Positions 18,021 to 26,832 of a DNA stretch of 64,000 nucleotides are shown in pieces. The stretch is from Pseudomonas sp. Irchel 3E20 (GTDB lineage Bacteria; Pseudomonadota; Gammaproteobacteria; Pseudomonadales; Pseudomonadaceae), in the NCBI RefSeq assembly GCF_900187645.1, contig NZ_FYEE01000009.1, positions 169,066-233,065 of the forward strand, read 5' to 3'. Under the pieces are notes generated by a model. It did not search any database, was not told the origin of the DNA, and saw nothing but the letters and a program-made list of their open reading frames with translations. A program made the translations under genes and the position numbers. Numbering within the stretch: the first letter of the stretch is position 1; each line of letters begins with the position of its first letter.

Positions 18021-18773
18021 TCAATTTAAGATCTTGAAGTCGATTCGACGGTTTTTGCTCCGCCCCTCAACTGTATTGTTGTCGGCGATCGGCGCATCCG
18101 GGCCGCTACCCGTCACTGACATGCTGCTGGACTCTATCCGCTTGCCGATCAAGTACTGTCGTACCGCCGCTGCACGCGCCAAGCTGAGTTCGATGTTGCT
18201 CTCACGTAGCCCAACATTGTCGGTGTGGCCAATGATCGCAATCCGGGCATTGTCCAACTCGCGTATAACTTGTGCCATCTCATCCAGCACGATACGGCCC
18301 TTGGCGGTAAGAATCGCACTGCCGCTTTCAAACTCAATGGTGCGCTGGCCCAGCGTTTCATCCAGTGCTTGCTGTCCTGAGCTGACCTGTAATGTGTTAT
18401 GCACCTGGTAAGTTTGGTTGAAAGAACTGGCCAAAGTACTGGTCACTTCCTGGCGCAACGCTTCGTTCTTCACATTACCGCTGACTCGGATCTGATTACC
18501 TTCCACCTGCACCCGCCCGGCAGAAATATTCCGAAGATTTGGGCTGAGCATTTTCAATACATACTGATCCCAGTTCGCTGGGGCTACGACATTCCCCACT
18601 TCCATTTGATCGGAAATTCTCTGCGCACCATACAGATCGCGCAAACGTGAGAGCACCTGCGCCCTCATCGATTCGGAAGGTACGGTGCCGCTGACAACAA
18701 TCTTGTCCTGAGCGGCCAGGGCAACGTCGGCCAGGCAAACCAATGAGAGTAAAAAAACTAAAGCACTACGCAT
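18021..18773 (-). CDS. Periplasmic BON/OmpA-domain protein of the T6SS locus (TagN-like)
   Basis: 250 residues. A Sec signal peptide (about residues 1-20, cut near ALA-AQ) is followed by two BON-like segments (IVVSGTVPSESMRAQVLSRLRD, and QIRVSGNVKNEALRQEVTSTL) and a C-terminal OmpA peptidoglycan-binding domain (IEFESGSAILT, IIGHTDNVG, SNIELSLARAAAVRQYL, R.KNRRIDFKI). Inference: it fixes the secretion machine to peptidoglycan, a job done in other systems by a TssL extension or TagL. It is the last gene after tssM-tagF, one base beyond the tagF stop. The same tssM-tagF-OmpA order occurs in Acinetobacter (tagN), from memory. Confidence 0.85.
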   Translation of the reverse strand: MRSALVFLLSLVCLADVALAAQDKIVVSGTVPSESMRAQVLSRLRDLYGAQRISDQMEVGNVVAPANWDQYVLKMLSPNLRNISAGRVQVEGNQIRVSGNVKNEALRQEVTSTLASSFNQTYQVHNTLQVSSGQQALDETLGQRTIEFESGSAILTAKGRIVLDEMAQVIRELDNARIAIIGHTDNVGLRESNIELSLARAAAVRQYLIGKRIESSSMSVTGSGPDAPIADNNTVEGRSKNRRIDFKILN

Positions 18774-18774
18774 G

Positions 18775-19761
18775 TCATAACCCCAAAAAAGTTTCGCGAA
18801 AGGTAGCTCTGGCGGTGTTCAAGGAGAGCCCCGGATGACTGGTGTAGGTAGACATTTTTTTTAATGCGTAGCTCGCGCTGACCTCTTGCTCGACCCACCG
18901 AGGGTCCTCAAGCCAGATAGTGTCCTGTTCTTCAATTCGCGGATCGATAACACCGTATAGCCCACGGGCGGAGGCGCCGCCAAATCCCAGAGTCATCGTC
19001 GGTTGATGTTCGCCACGTTGCAGCAACATCAATTCAAAATCTGCTCCCCCCAAAAACTCGGCAATCAAATCGAGCCAAAATGCTGAAACCAGATGCCGGT
19101 AAAGGGGATCGGATGGGAGTGGCAAACGTAAGCCTTTACCCATTTTGGGCGCGCCACTGCTCATGACCGGACATAGCAGCAAACCGAGGGCCAGCAAGAT
19201 ACGTCGAACATCAACTTGGTGACCGGCCGTGTTAAGCATCTGCTGAAGCGAGCCTATCGTCTGCGCTTGCAGAAAATCGGCAAAGATATGGTGTAGCACG
19301 TCTGAGCTGACCGTAAGGTCGGCCTTATGCTCACTTAGTTCGTTCAAGATGGGGGCCGGCTCCCCTGCCTGCTTCGCCAGGGGCAGTTCACGGCCCAAGC
19401 GCGACCACATTCGAGTGAACGCCAATGGGCTGCGCGCGAGAAACTCCAAGGGCTTTGCCACTTCAAAGGTAACGCCGGCCATAAAAGGAAATCGCCGGCC
19501 GCTCGCATCGACACTGGGTAACAGGTGCCCACCGATCACTGATCGATGGCGAGAGCCCATAAAGGCGAAGTGAAACCCAGGTGCGCTGTCATATAGCGAT
19601 TTCCAGGCAACATCCTGGGCCAGCAAATCCAACCCCTCAGTTACCCAGCGATCGAGAATGGAAATTAACGGACGGTGATTGTTCGCGGCCCTTACAAAAT
19701 CGCCCTGCGCTGGCAACTTACCAAAATAACTGATGGGTAACGTCAAAACGTCCGGGGTCAT
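18775..19761 (-). CDS. tagF: TagF, T6SS regulatory protein
   Basis: 328 residues opening with ISYFGKLPAQGDFVRAANN, the hallmark of the TagF/BMA_A0400 family, followed by W......L.S..W...Y...PG..FAF and RRFPF. In P. aeruginosa TagF represses the H1-T6SS post-translationally by sequestering Fha1. No Fha, PpkA or PppA is encoded in this window, so here its partner is unknown. It overlaps tssM by 4 bp (ATGA), and the BON/OmpA gene follows at once. Confidence 0.93.
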   Translation of the reverse strand: MTPDVLTLPISYFGKLPAQGDFVRAANNHRPLISILDRWVTEGLDLLAQDVAWKSLYDSAPGFHFAFMGSRHRSVIGGHLLPSVDASGRRFPFMAGVTFEVAKPLEFLARSPLAFTRMWSRLGRELPLAKQAGEPAPILNELSEHKADLTVSSDVLHHIFADFLQAQTIGSLQQMLNTAGHQVDVRRILLALGLLLCPVMSSGAPKMGKGLRLPLPSDPLYRHLVSAFWLDLIAEFLGGADFELMLLQRGEHQPTMTLGFGGASARGLYGVIDPRIEEQDTIWLEDPRWVEQEVSASYALKKMSTYTSHPGLSLNTARATFRETFLGL

Positions 19762-22700
19762 AGCTGCTTCTCCAAGGACGCATCCAGACCAACCACTGTC
19801 AGCGGCAACTGAGTACCATCCAACCCCCTGCGCTGGCTGCCATCGGCGTTCGCGCGCGGATTACTGATGACCTTCATGGTGACAGGCACAACCCAATCGT
19901 CTTGACGCCACTGAAGCTCGTAAGAGCCATCAGCGTTCTGTCGACTCTGAGCACTTTGAATCAATTGGCCTAACGCGTTTTGACCGACGAAGCTCTGAAG
20001 GTCTATCGTCCTTCCGTCGTAAGTCACCACACTGACTTTGGCCGCTTGATTCGGCTTGTTGCTATCCCAGACAAAGTTATTCCACTGAGCGGGGGTGTTG
20101 CGGTAACGCAGCTGTTGGTCGCCTACCAGCACACTGTACTCACTGAACCCCGCAGCGGAACCAGGCAATATCTGGAACGTCACCAACGCCCCTCCTTCAG
20201 CCGTTTGGCCTAACGGAGCAACCCATTGCGCGAAATGGGTCATCAAGGATGGCGACAGGCTCAGCCCGACATCGGCCCACTGTTTGCTGACCAGGCTGTT
20301 CCCGCGGCGAATTACCAAGGGGCCAAGGCTGTCATTAACAAACTGCGCTATCGCCCCCTGGGGACCAAAAACCTGGGCAATTTCGGCAGTGCCCGCTTCA
20401 ATTTGCCCGGCAGGGGCAAAGGGGTACTTGCCCGCTAACGTTTGCTGGAAAGGCTCATGGACCTGAGCTTTCCAGACTTTGTTGATTTCGTTGTGAGTCG
20501 GTGGAATCAGTGCGCCAAATGTTTGAATCATCGGCCATAACAACAGCGGTCGTAACGTCCGGCGCTGGCCATCTTCCATGCTGGACAGCAACTGCTCATC
20601 GACTAGCCTAAGCCCAGCTGATAATTCAGAGGTAGCGCTCGCATCCAGAGTCTGCACCATCAACTCTCGGGCACCTGGCCCAGGGTCACCCTGAGTCTGG
20701 ATGGCATTCAAACGCGTACGAATGCCGGATAGGTTTTCCAGGTAACTTTGCAGCAGTGAAGGCGAACTGTCGCGGGCCACCATCAGCCGGGCAATTCCGG
20801 AAAATTCAAGACCGACGGGCCCGACCGGAATTTCTCCGGCATTACCGGGCGCCAACGCCTGCGCTCCGGCAGGGGCCTTGGAGAACCAACTCAACAATCC
20901 ACCCTTGGCCGTTTTGAGGCCCTCATTAATCAGCGAGGGGTTGTCCCAAGATGTTTGCCGGTAGATTGCCTCCATCAGCTTGCGCATAGGCGAGTTTTGC
21001 GGGTCACCCAACTGGTTCATCGCCGTTCGCGCATCACTGAAGCTGGAAAAGCTGGCCACAGTGATGCCTTGCAGAAATTTTCTCCATTCTGCGATGTATT
21101 CCTGGGTATACAACTGCTCCAGCTCTTTTTGGATATGCTCTGGACTACCGGACAACGTCAAGTCATCCGCGCGGGCGCTCTGCAGCACCCAGTCGGTGGT
21201 GGTTAGCTCCTTATGGGAAGCGTCGCGAATGGCTTGCTTCACATAGCCCTCCCACGCCTCTCGAGAGAAGGCGCCAGAAATGGCATAACTCCCAGCAAAT
21301 ATCTTGTCACCCTCCCCCAGCAACCCCGCAACGGTCACACTCGGATAGCGTGTTGCAGCCCTGGCTTTAAGCTCTGCATAGACTCTGTCTCGTGCTGGCA
21401 GCCCTTGCATCACCCCACTGAGAGTACGACGAGAGTCATCGGTCAACGTGACCTTGGTGTCCAGTACGGGCCAGTCGGCCGCATTGGATTGACGGATATA
21501 GAAGCTCATTAATCGTTCGGCACGGCGCGCCATGTCTTCCCGGTCCATACCACCTCGATTGTCTTCCAGCCAAAGCCGCCAGAAACGGGTTAGCTGGTCA
21601 CTCAAGTGTGCGGGTTCAACACGTTCGGCATTGCCCAGCATCAAATAAGCTTTCAGGGCGTTATAAGCATCCTGGACATTGCTCGGCGATGGAGGCTGGT
21701 ATACCCCGACAGGGGTTACGCTGACGGGTGCCGTCGATTTTGCTGGCTTCAGCGCAGCAGATCTCGCACTGACCTCGCGCAGGTAGGATTCCAATTGCTG
21801 CGCCACCGGCGTCAGCATCACCTGCTGCATCCCCTGGAAATACTCATGACGCAATTTGGCTTCAAGTGCAGCCCCCTGATAGAGGCCCAGCCCTAGCGTC
21901 AACGGATGATCGTCACGGTACTTTTGCAACTGGCTCAGTCGGTCTTGAATCATCTGTAATGCCTCAAGGCGCGACTGCAGGTCAATGCGGTCCTTCTGAA
22001 CGTCCTGGGCCTTCCGTAAATCAGCTTGGACGTTGCTCACCAACTGTTGATTGCTAGTGTAGGACCACGTCCAACCCGCCAGACTACCGCCGAGCAACAG
22101 CGCCGTGCCGAGAAACGCTACAGAGCGTTTTCGAGTTCGCGAACGACTGGAGTACTGGCGCACCAACTGGCGATCGGCGAACACCACCTTGCGGAACAAA
22201 TCCAGAAGGAAATAGCTGCGGCGGGACAACTGCTTTTCTTCATTTGGCAAATTTGATTGTTGCACCGCGCTCAGACCAAAGCGCCGAGCAATTTCTTCGG
22301 ACATACCGCAAACGCTGGCAACTTCCTGGACGGCACTGGTGAAGTAAAAGCCTCGAAATACCGGCCTGTACTGATAAGGATTTTCCTCGAACAGTGCCAT
22401 CAAGAACGTGCTCAGGCTGGCCTTGATGCCTCTGAATTCCAGCGGCAAGGTCAACAGCCCCGGCGCCTGGGCACCCTCGCGGTTAAGCGCCATCTGCGCC
22501 AGACTCATCTCTTTGAGCCCGTCACACAACTCATCAAAGTGCTGGTCAAACTGGCTGCCGGCCTCTGGACCTGTTTGGGAATTGAAAGCAAAGGTGGCAC
22601 CCCAGACTTTTTCTCGTTCCTGAGGCTCCAGCATCTGGAAGAAATCATTAAACCCATTGATCAAGTCGACCTTGGTAAACACTACGTACACCGGAGCAAC

Positions 22701-23405
22701 CACTTCCAGGCGCTCGGTCAGTTCTTGAATACGTAGGCGCAGTTTTTTAGCCAAATCAATCGCAAACTCCGGCGAATTTCCGGTCAACTCGGCAACACTG
22801 GCTGCGATGATGATGCCGTTAATCGGCGCACGTGGGCGGTGTTTGCGCAGCAAACTCAGGAAAGACAACCACTCCCCTCGGTCTGCGTCCTGCACCGAAT
22901 AGCGTCCGGCGGTATCCAACAGGATTCCTTCGGTGGTGAAGTACCAATCGCAATTGCGCGTACCTCCGATACCCTGCAGCGCAGAGCCTTTTTCATCATT
23001 GAAAGGAAAGGTCAACCCGGAGTTCAGGACTGCCGTGCTTTTACCCGCGGCGGGGTTGCCTATCACCATCAGCCACGGCAACTCATACAAAGCCTCTGAC
23101 CCTCTAAGTCGTCCAAGTCGCGAGGATTTGATCGCGTGGAGCGCCTCTTCCAGCCGTTGGCGCAACTCTGGGGCATCACCCTCTGCACCGGCTACCATCT
23201 GATGCAGTGCCGCAGCCGACTTCTTAGCCAAGATTCGCCGCCACAACCAAGCGCCCCCTAATGCAACAAGCGCCAACACAAGGAGCGCAAGAAGCACTTT
23301 TTTCAACGTGGCAGCATTAAGAAAGAGCAAGCCTGCGACGATCAATAGCCCGACAACAGCGAGCACACGAGAGTTGGAGAAAAAAGCAGAGAGGCGGTTA
23401 ATCAT
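19758..23405 (-). CDS. tssM: TssM (IcmF-type), inner-membrane T6SS motor-scaffold protein
   Basis: 1215 residues from ATG 23405; a TTG three codons upstream is also open. Two N-terminal helices (about residues 14-30 and 35-53), a cytoplasmic GTPase-like domain with Walker A GNPAAGKST at about 116-124 and LLDTAGRY, a third helix near residue 440 (SVAFLGTALLLGGSLAGWTW), and a long periplasmic part ending in the TssJ-binding region. With TssL and TssJ it builds the trans-envelope channel that docks the baseplate. The Walker motif is intact, which is not true of all TssM proteins. It overlaps tagF. Confidence 0.96.
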   Translation of the reverse strand: MINRLSAFFSNSRVLAVVGLLIVAGLLFLNAATLKKVLLALLVLALVALGGAWLWRRILAKKSAAALHQMVAGAEGDAPELRQRLEEALHAIKSSRLGRLRGSEALYELPWLMVIGNPAAGKSTAVLNSGLTFPFNDEKGSALQGIGGTRNCDWYFTTEGILLDTAGRYSVQDADRGEWLSFLSLLRKHRPRAPINGIIIAASVAELTGNSPEFAIDLAKKLRLRIQELTERLEVVAPVYVVFTKVDLINGFNDFFQMLEPQEREKVWGATFAFNSQTGPEAGSQFDQHFDELCDGLKEMSLAQMALNREGAQAPGLLTLPLEFRGIKASLSTFLMALFEENPYQYRPVFRGFYFTSAVQEVASVCGMSEEIARRFGLSAVQQSNLPNEEKQLSRRSYFLLDLFRKVVFADRQLVRQYSSRSRTRKRSVAFLGTALLLGGSLAGWTWSYTSNQQLVSNVQADLRKAQDVQKDRIDLQSRLEALQMIQDRLSQLQKYRDDHPLTLGLGLYQGAALEAKLRHEYFQGMQQVMLTPVAQQLESYLREVSARSAALKPAKSTAPVSVTPVGVYQPPSPSNVQDAYNALKAYLMLGNAERVEPAHLSDQLTRFWRLWLEDNRGGMDREDMARRAERLMSFYIRQSNAADWPVLDTKVTLTDDSRRTLSGVMQGLPARDRVYAELKARAATRYPSVTVAGLLGEGDKIFAGSYAISGAFSREAWEGYVKQAIRDASHKELTTTDWVLQSARADDLTLSGSPEHIQKELEQLYTQEYIAEWRKFLQGITVASFSSFSDARTAMNQLGDPQNSPMRKLMEAIYRQTSWDNPSLINEGLKTAKGGLLSWFSKAPAGAQALAPGNAGEIPVGPVGLEFSGIARLMVARDSSPSLLQSYLENLSGIRTRLNAIQTQGDPGPGARELMVQTLDASATSELSAGLRLVDEQLLSSMEDGQRRTLRPLLLWPMIQTFGALIPPTHNEINKVWKAQVHEPFQQTLAGKYPFAPAGQIEAGTAEIAQVFGPQGAIAQFVNDSLGPLVIRRGNSLVSKQWADVGLSLSPSLMTHFAQWVAPLGQTAEGGALVTFQILPGSAAGFSEYSVLVGDQQLRYRNTPAQWNNFVWDSNKPNQAAKVSVVTYDGRTIDLQSFVGQNALGQLIQSAQSRQNADGSYELQWRQDDWVVPVTMKVISNPRANADGSQRRGLDGTQLPLTVVGLDASLEKQL

Positions 23406-23441
23406 GGTGAACAAGTCCCGGGGCTAACGTGATGCGCAAAT

Positions 23442-24770
23442 TCATGCGAGGTCCTGAAGAGGTATTGGAACCGGCAGCGGCGAGGGCTGAACCCGGCAGA
23501 CCGCTCGCCAAAAGGGATCCTGCACCGACACCAGCAAGGTTTCCTGCTGCGTCTCGACACTGTTTGAAGCGGCCAACGCCAACGAGGCCAGTGTTGTCAC
23601 TGCGCCCATATCCCCACAGCAAATCGGCAAACTCAGGCACTCACCGATAGGGTCCAACTCGGGAAGCGTTGCGTGCAAAGCCGCCAAGAGTTCGGTTTGC
23701 CGAGAGGCACGCTGATCCGCATCAGCGATCACTGCATTGATCGGTGAAAGGTCCGAGCTGTATTCCTCAAGTAGTTGCTTGAGGGTTGCGGCTCGCACCT
23801 GCCCGGGCAAGTCGGCCGATTGCGCTCGCTGTTCGCTGCGAAACGGATGAACAATTGCAGCTGGTTCTGTGGCCGCCGGAAGCCCAAACGCGAGCAGCAG
23901 CGCGCATGCCCCCTCTCCGGAGACCTCCGGCAGCGCCTCAAGCAGCTCTTCATCTTGAATGAACGAATCACTGGCGAGCACGACCTGTAGACGGGACTTC
24001 GTGTCCAAACTCTCGGTATGGCGTAACTGTTCGAGAAAACTCAATACCTGCCGAGTGTCGTTCGTAGCGTGAATAATCACGAGACATTCCAGCCCCCACT
24101 TGGAGAGCGGCGTAAGGGCTGATACCAACCATTGGTGCGCCGTTGTTTGGATATCGGTCGACCAGCGAGTAGGAACAAGGACATGCACAGGCAAGGGGCT
24201 TTGAGGCTCGCTCGCTTCGAGAAGTTCGCGCTCCAAGTGACGCATCAGCAAAGGCTCCAGAGCCTCTGAAGCCAGCAGTAATGCGCGTCGGACATCGATG
24301 GGTAGAGGATCGTCTTGCTCTGATTCAATGAAATCCTCAGTGCTCAAGACATCAAACCAAGCAATACGACGTGGGAACCCGCTTGAATCTTTCAGTGTGG
24401 GGTGAGGAGCCGGTCGGTCACGCGCTTTCAACGCTTTGATAACCCCGGCGGGCGCATCGCCAAGAGGCAAATACAGGCTCCAATCCCGTATCTGAATTGG
24501 CATGACGTGTTCAGCAGCCAGCATCGGCTCCACATCAGCCAAATCCTCCGCAAGCTCCGGCTGTCGGCGGCGCTTCAGCCACTCAACACCCTGGTGCACC
24601 CCCCAATATCCCAAACACAGCGCCGCGGGTATTACCAAAAAGTGGGTGACGATGTCTTGCACCGTCGGCAGACGATAATGGTCACGCCAAGACCACAGGG
24701 TAACCCCCCCACTACCGGCAAAGACCAATACCACCCACAGCGCTTTGTAGCCAAGGATTCGCTTAAACAT
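23442..24770 (-). CDS. Two-helix membrane protein of unknown function between PAAR and tssM genes
   Basis: About 442 residues from ATG 24770 (MFKRILGYK; AGGA 10 bases upstream). A longer frame from 24830 would overlap the PAAR gene. Two N-terminal transmembrane helices (about residues 10-28 and 43-60) precede a soluble domain of about 360 residues with alternating alpha/beta segments (LPVHVLVPTRWS, LECLVIIHATNDTR, RLQVVLASDSF, ACALLLAFGLP). Its place next to a PAAR gene and the soluble domain bring to mind the DUF2875/Tla3 lipase-adaptor family, but I cannot confirm this. It could equally be a structural accessory of the membrane complex. Confidence 0.75.
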   Translation of the reverse strand: MFKRILGYKALWVVLVFAGSGGVTLWSWRDHYRLPTVQDIVTHFLVIPAALCLGYWGVHQGVEWLKRRRQPELAEDLADVEPMLAAEHVMPIQIRDWSLYLPLGDAPAGVIKALKARDRPAPHPTLKDSSGFPRRIAWFDVLSTEDFIESEQDDPLPIDVRRALLLASEALEPLLMRHLERELLEASEPQSPLPVHVLVPTRWSTDIQTTAHQWLVSALTPLSKWGLECLVIIHATNDTRQVLSFLEQLRHTESLDTKSRLQVVLASDSFIQDEELLEALPEVSGEGACALLLAFGLPAATEPAAIVHPFRSEQRAQSADLPGQVRAATLKQLLEEYSSDLSPINAVIADADQRASRQTELLAALHATLPELDPIGECLSLPICCGDMGAVTTLASLALAASNSVETQQETLLVSVQDPFWRAVCRVQPSPLPVPIPLQDLA

Positions 24771-24798
24771 CACATTCCATTCCTGCTCGCCCTTACAC

Positions 24799-25059
24799 TT
24801 ACGGCCGGTACGTTGTGGATTGGCCTGCAATCAACACGGCTCCACAGGAGGTGATATCACCGTGCCGGGCCGACGCTTTGTCATCCACTTCATAGTCACC
24901 ATCGCCAGTGGTAATCACCGTTGGGCCATGGACAGGACAAACCACCAGATCGCCTACGCGGGCAATGCCCTTGTCGTTGATCGTCGAATCGTCACTGGCC
25001 TCCATCACCACTCCGCCGTGGCTTGTCATATCCCCTTTTACAATCAACGGTCGCGTCAT
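24799..25059 (-). CDS. PAAR-domain spike-tip protein
   Basis: 86 residues from ATG 25059 with GGAGAG 6 bases upstream. It is a bare PAAR fold: KGD.TSHGGVV, D....D.KGIARVGD.V.CPVHG...I..GD, and ARHGD.TSCGA.LI at the end. PAAR proteins cap the VgrG trimer as a sharp zinc-containing cone. There is no effector extension, so it probably serves as the plain tip for one or both VgrGs of the locus. It lies between the TagX-like peptidase gene and the two-helix membrane protein gene. Confidence 0.93.
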   Translation of the reverse strand: MTRPLIVKGDMTSHGGVVMEASDDSTINDKGIARVGDLVVCPVHGPTVITTGDGDYEVDDKASARHGDITSCGAVLIAGQSTTYRP

Positions 25060-25101
25060 CTTCGCTCTCCATGTAGGTCCAAGCACTGCATTTGCTCAGG
25101 G

Positions 25102-25959
25102 TTAAGGCATAGATCTGGCCGACGGCCCACGACCGGCAGTGCGCAGTTCCACATGCCCGAAATCCAACAGTTTCCAGCGGCCACCCCAGGTCAAGCCCAG
25201 CTCTTCGGCTACCTGCCCGTACAACTCATATCCGCGCAATGCCCAAGGGTCTTTTTCGGTAATCACCAACTTCCCTTCTCTCAAAAACGCACTGTCCGCA
25301 GCCAGACCATACTGGTGGTAACTCTGCCAGGCCTTGGCATTGGTGGTTCCTGGCAAGAGGCCAAGAACGTCTTGACGTTCCGGACTGCGGTAGCCTTCAA
25401 GCAACACCATTTCGTACCCATGGCGCTCCAGCATCACTTTGTAAACCACCAGCAAGCGCTGGACGAAGTCGGCGTCCATCTTGTCCCATGACCTGTCTGC
25501 CGCGCCGGTGCGAGGCCTAATTCGCTCGACCTCGCGGGAAGTGAACACCTGCGGCGGCAACGCACGGGGCGGAACCAGCCGCTCACCACGCAACAGCTCT
25601 GCAATCAAGCTTGGCGTCTCCCCACGATGAACATCACTGCCATACCCTTCGAGTTCCACCGTCCCACGCAAGTAGAAAACCAATGCAGGTGGCAACAGCA
25701 ACAAGAAAAGCATTAGCCATAGGAGGCGCCGGTAATGAACGAGCGGCAATAGCCAACGCCTAAAATTAAACCCAAGGCGAACGATACTGCTGTTCGAAAC
25801 AGAAACTGAACTTCCAACACTAACAAAAAGAAATTTCCTACATCTCTTTAGGAAAAAAACCAGCTCCTTCAAGTGTGTAGATGCACGTTCAGGAAACAAC
25901 AACCACCACAAGCAAGCAATCGCACTTGCGGCCAAACAAAAAACCACGAGCAATAGCAT
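25102..25959 (-). CDS. TagX-like membrane-anchored M15 peptidoglycan peptidase
   Basis: 285 residues. Hydrophobic helices at about 1-21 and 78-97 anchor a periplasmic M15 (VanY/L-alanyl-D-glutamate endopeptidase type) domain. Catalytic signatures are visible: GYRSPERQ (R191), SYHQYGLAAD with zinc ligands H215 and D222, and FGHVEL with H269. In Acinetobacter, TagX is an L,D-endopeptidase of this class encoded in the T6SS cluster and needed to open the cell wall for T6SS assembly. Its place in the structural locus, beside PAAR but without an immunity gene, argues for a housekeeping role rather than an effector. The start lacks a strong ribosome site. Confidence 0.85.
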   Translation of the reverse strand: MLLLVVFCLAASAIACLWWLLFPERASTHLKELVFFLKRCRKFLFVSVGSSVSVSNSSIVRLGFNFRRWLLPLVHYRRLLWLMLFLLLLPPALVFYLRGTVELEGYGSDVHRGETPSLIAELLRGERLVPPRALPPQVFTSREVERIRPRTGAADRSWDKMDADFVQRLLVVYKVMLERHGYEMVLLEGYRSPERQDVLGLLPGTTNAKAWQSYHQYGLAADSAFLREGKLVITEKDPWALRGYELYGQVAEELGLTWGGRWKLLDFGHVELRTAGRGPSARSMP

Positions 25960-26084
25960 GAAGTATACAACCCACCTCAGAAAAAAATACAGAGCAGCGT
26001 CAAACTACGACTTCAAACCGCCGCACTATCAAAATGACAGCATTGAAAATTAAATAGAGCTACGCCTAAATCCCTGGCACTATT

Positions 26085-26813
26085 TTGCGTCGCCCCACCA
26101 AACTTTCCACCCAGCAAAATAAGCGCACGCCACCTCACTGGCAAAACAGCCGCCAAATACCGGAATTAGATGCCGTGACATCAAGTAACGCACATTCAAA
26201 AGCGCCCAGCTTGTTAGCGGATACTCAAGACAACAACACTCCCGATGTCCGCCCAGTTAACAACGCAGCCCAGCCCAGTATCAGCTCAAGGAAGACGCTA
26301 TACACGTGGCTGAGCATCGTTGCGCTGACACTCGTAACCAGCATGGCATGGGTGTTCGATTCGTCACCTCAAGAAGTCAGCGAAGCTCCCGCAGAGGCAC
26401 ACACCGCCAGCAACGCTATGAGCGAGCAAACGCCGCCACCAATGATCGGTGAGTCCGCCCAGATTTTTAACGAACCCCATACAGAGCAGCACGCGAACCT
26501 CATCAGCGCTTCCGCGCATCCAACACCCAATAAAACACCAGTCATTCAGACCACCAAACCTTACCCTCCCGCGCCTACCGCACGCTCAGCCCACAGCGCA
26601 TCTTCCCCATCTCGCTCCAGCGATGTAGACGTACTGATCGCTCTGATGCGCTATATCGAAAGCCCGGACAACGACCTACCCCCGCCTGCGCGCAAAGCCC
26701 TGCAGGACCGTGTAAAAGCCTGCCCGGCAGCCAACACCGAAGCGGGTATTGACTGTCGTCAGCGTATTTGCGCCGACCTTCCGGGCTCGATGAGCTTGTG
26801 TCCCTTACCTTGA
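26085..26813 (+). CDS. Single-pass membrane protein with CPAANT..GI.C C-terminal block, unknown
   Basis: Up to 242 residues from TTG 26085, though the start is not supported by a ribosome site. A low-complexity cytoplasmic segment of about 70 residues, one transmembrane helix (LYTWLSIVALTLVTSMAWVF), a proline/alanine/serine-rich linker, then a compact C-terminal block with four cysteines (ACPAANTEAGIDCRQRICAD......CPLP). The linker plus cysteine block looks like a periplasm-spanning protein. I have seen similar C-terminal blocks in uncharacterised gammaproteobacterial proteins but know no function. It is transcribed against the flanking T6SS genes and ends 19 bp from the tssA stop. Confidence 0.65.
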   Translation: MRRPTKLSTQQNKRTPPHWQNSRQIPELDAVTSSNAHSKAPSLLADTQDNNTPDVRPVNNAAQPSISSRKTLYTWLSIVALTLVTSMAWVFDSSPQEVSEAPAEAHTASNAMSEQTPPPMIGESAQIFNEPHTEQHANLISASAHPTPNKTPVIQTTKPYPPAPTARSAHSASSPSRSSDVDVLIALMRYIESPDNDLPPPARKALQDRVKACPAANTEAGIDCRQRICADLPGSMSLCPLP

Positions 26814-26832
26814 CTACCCGCAAGCCCAAAGG

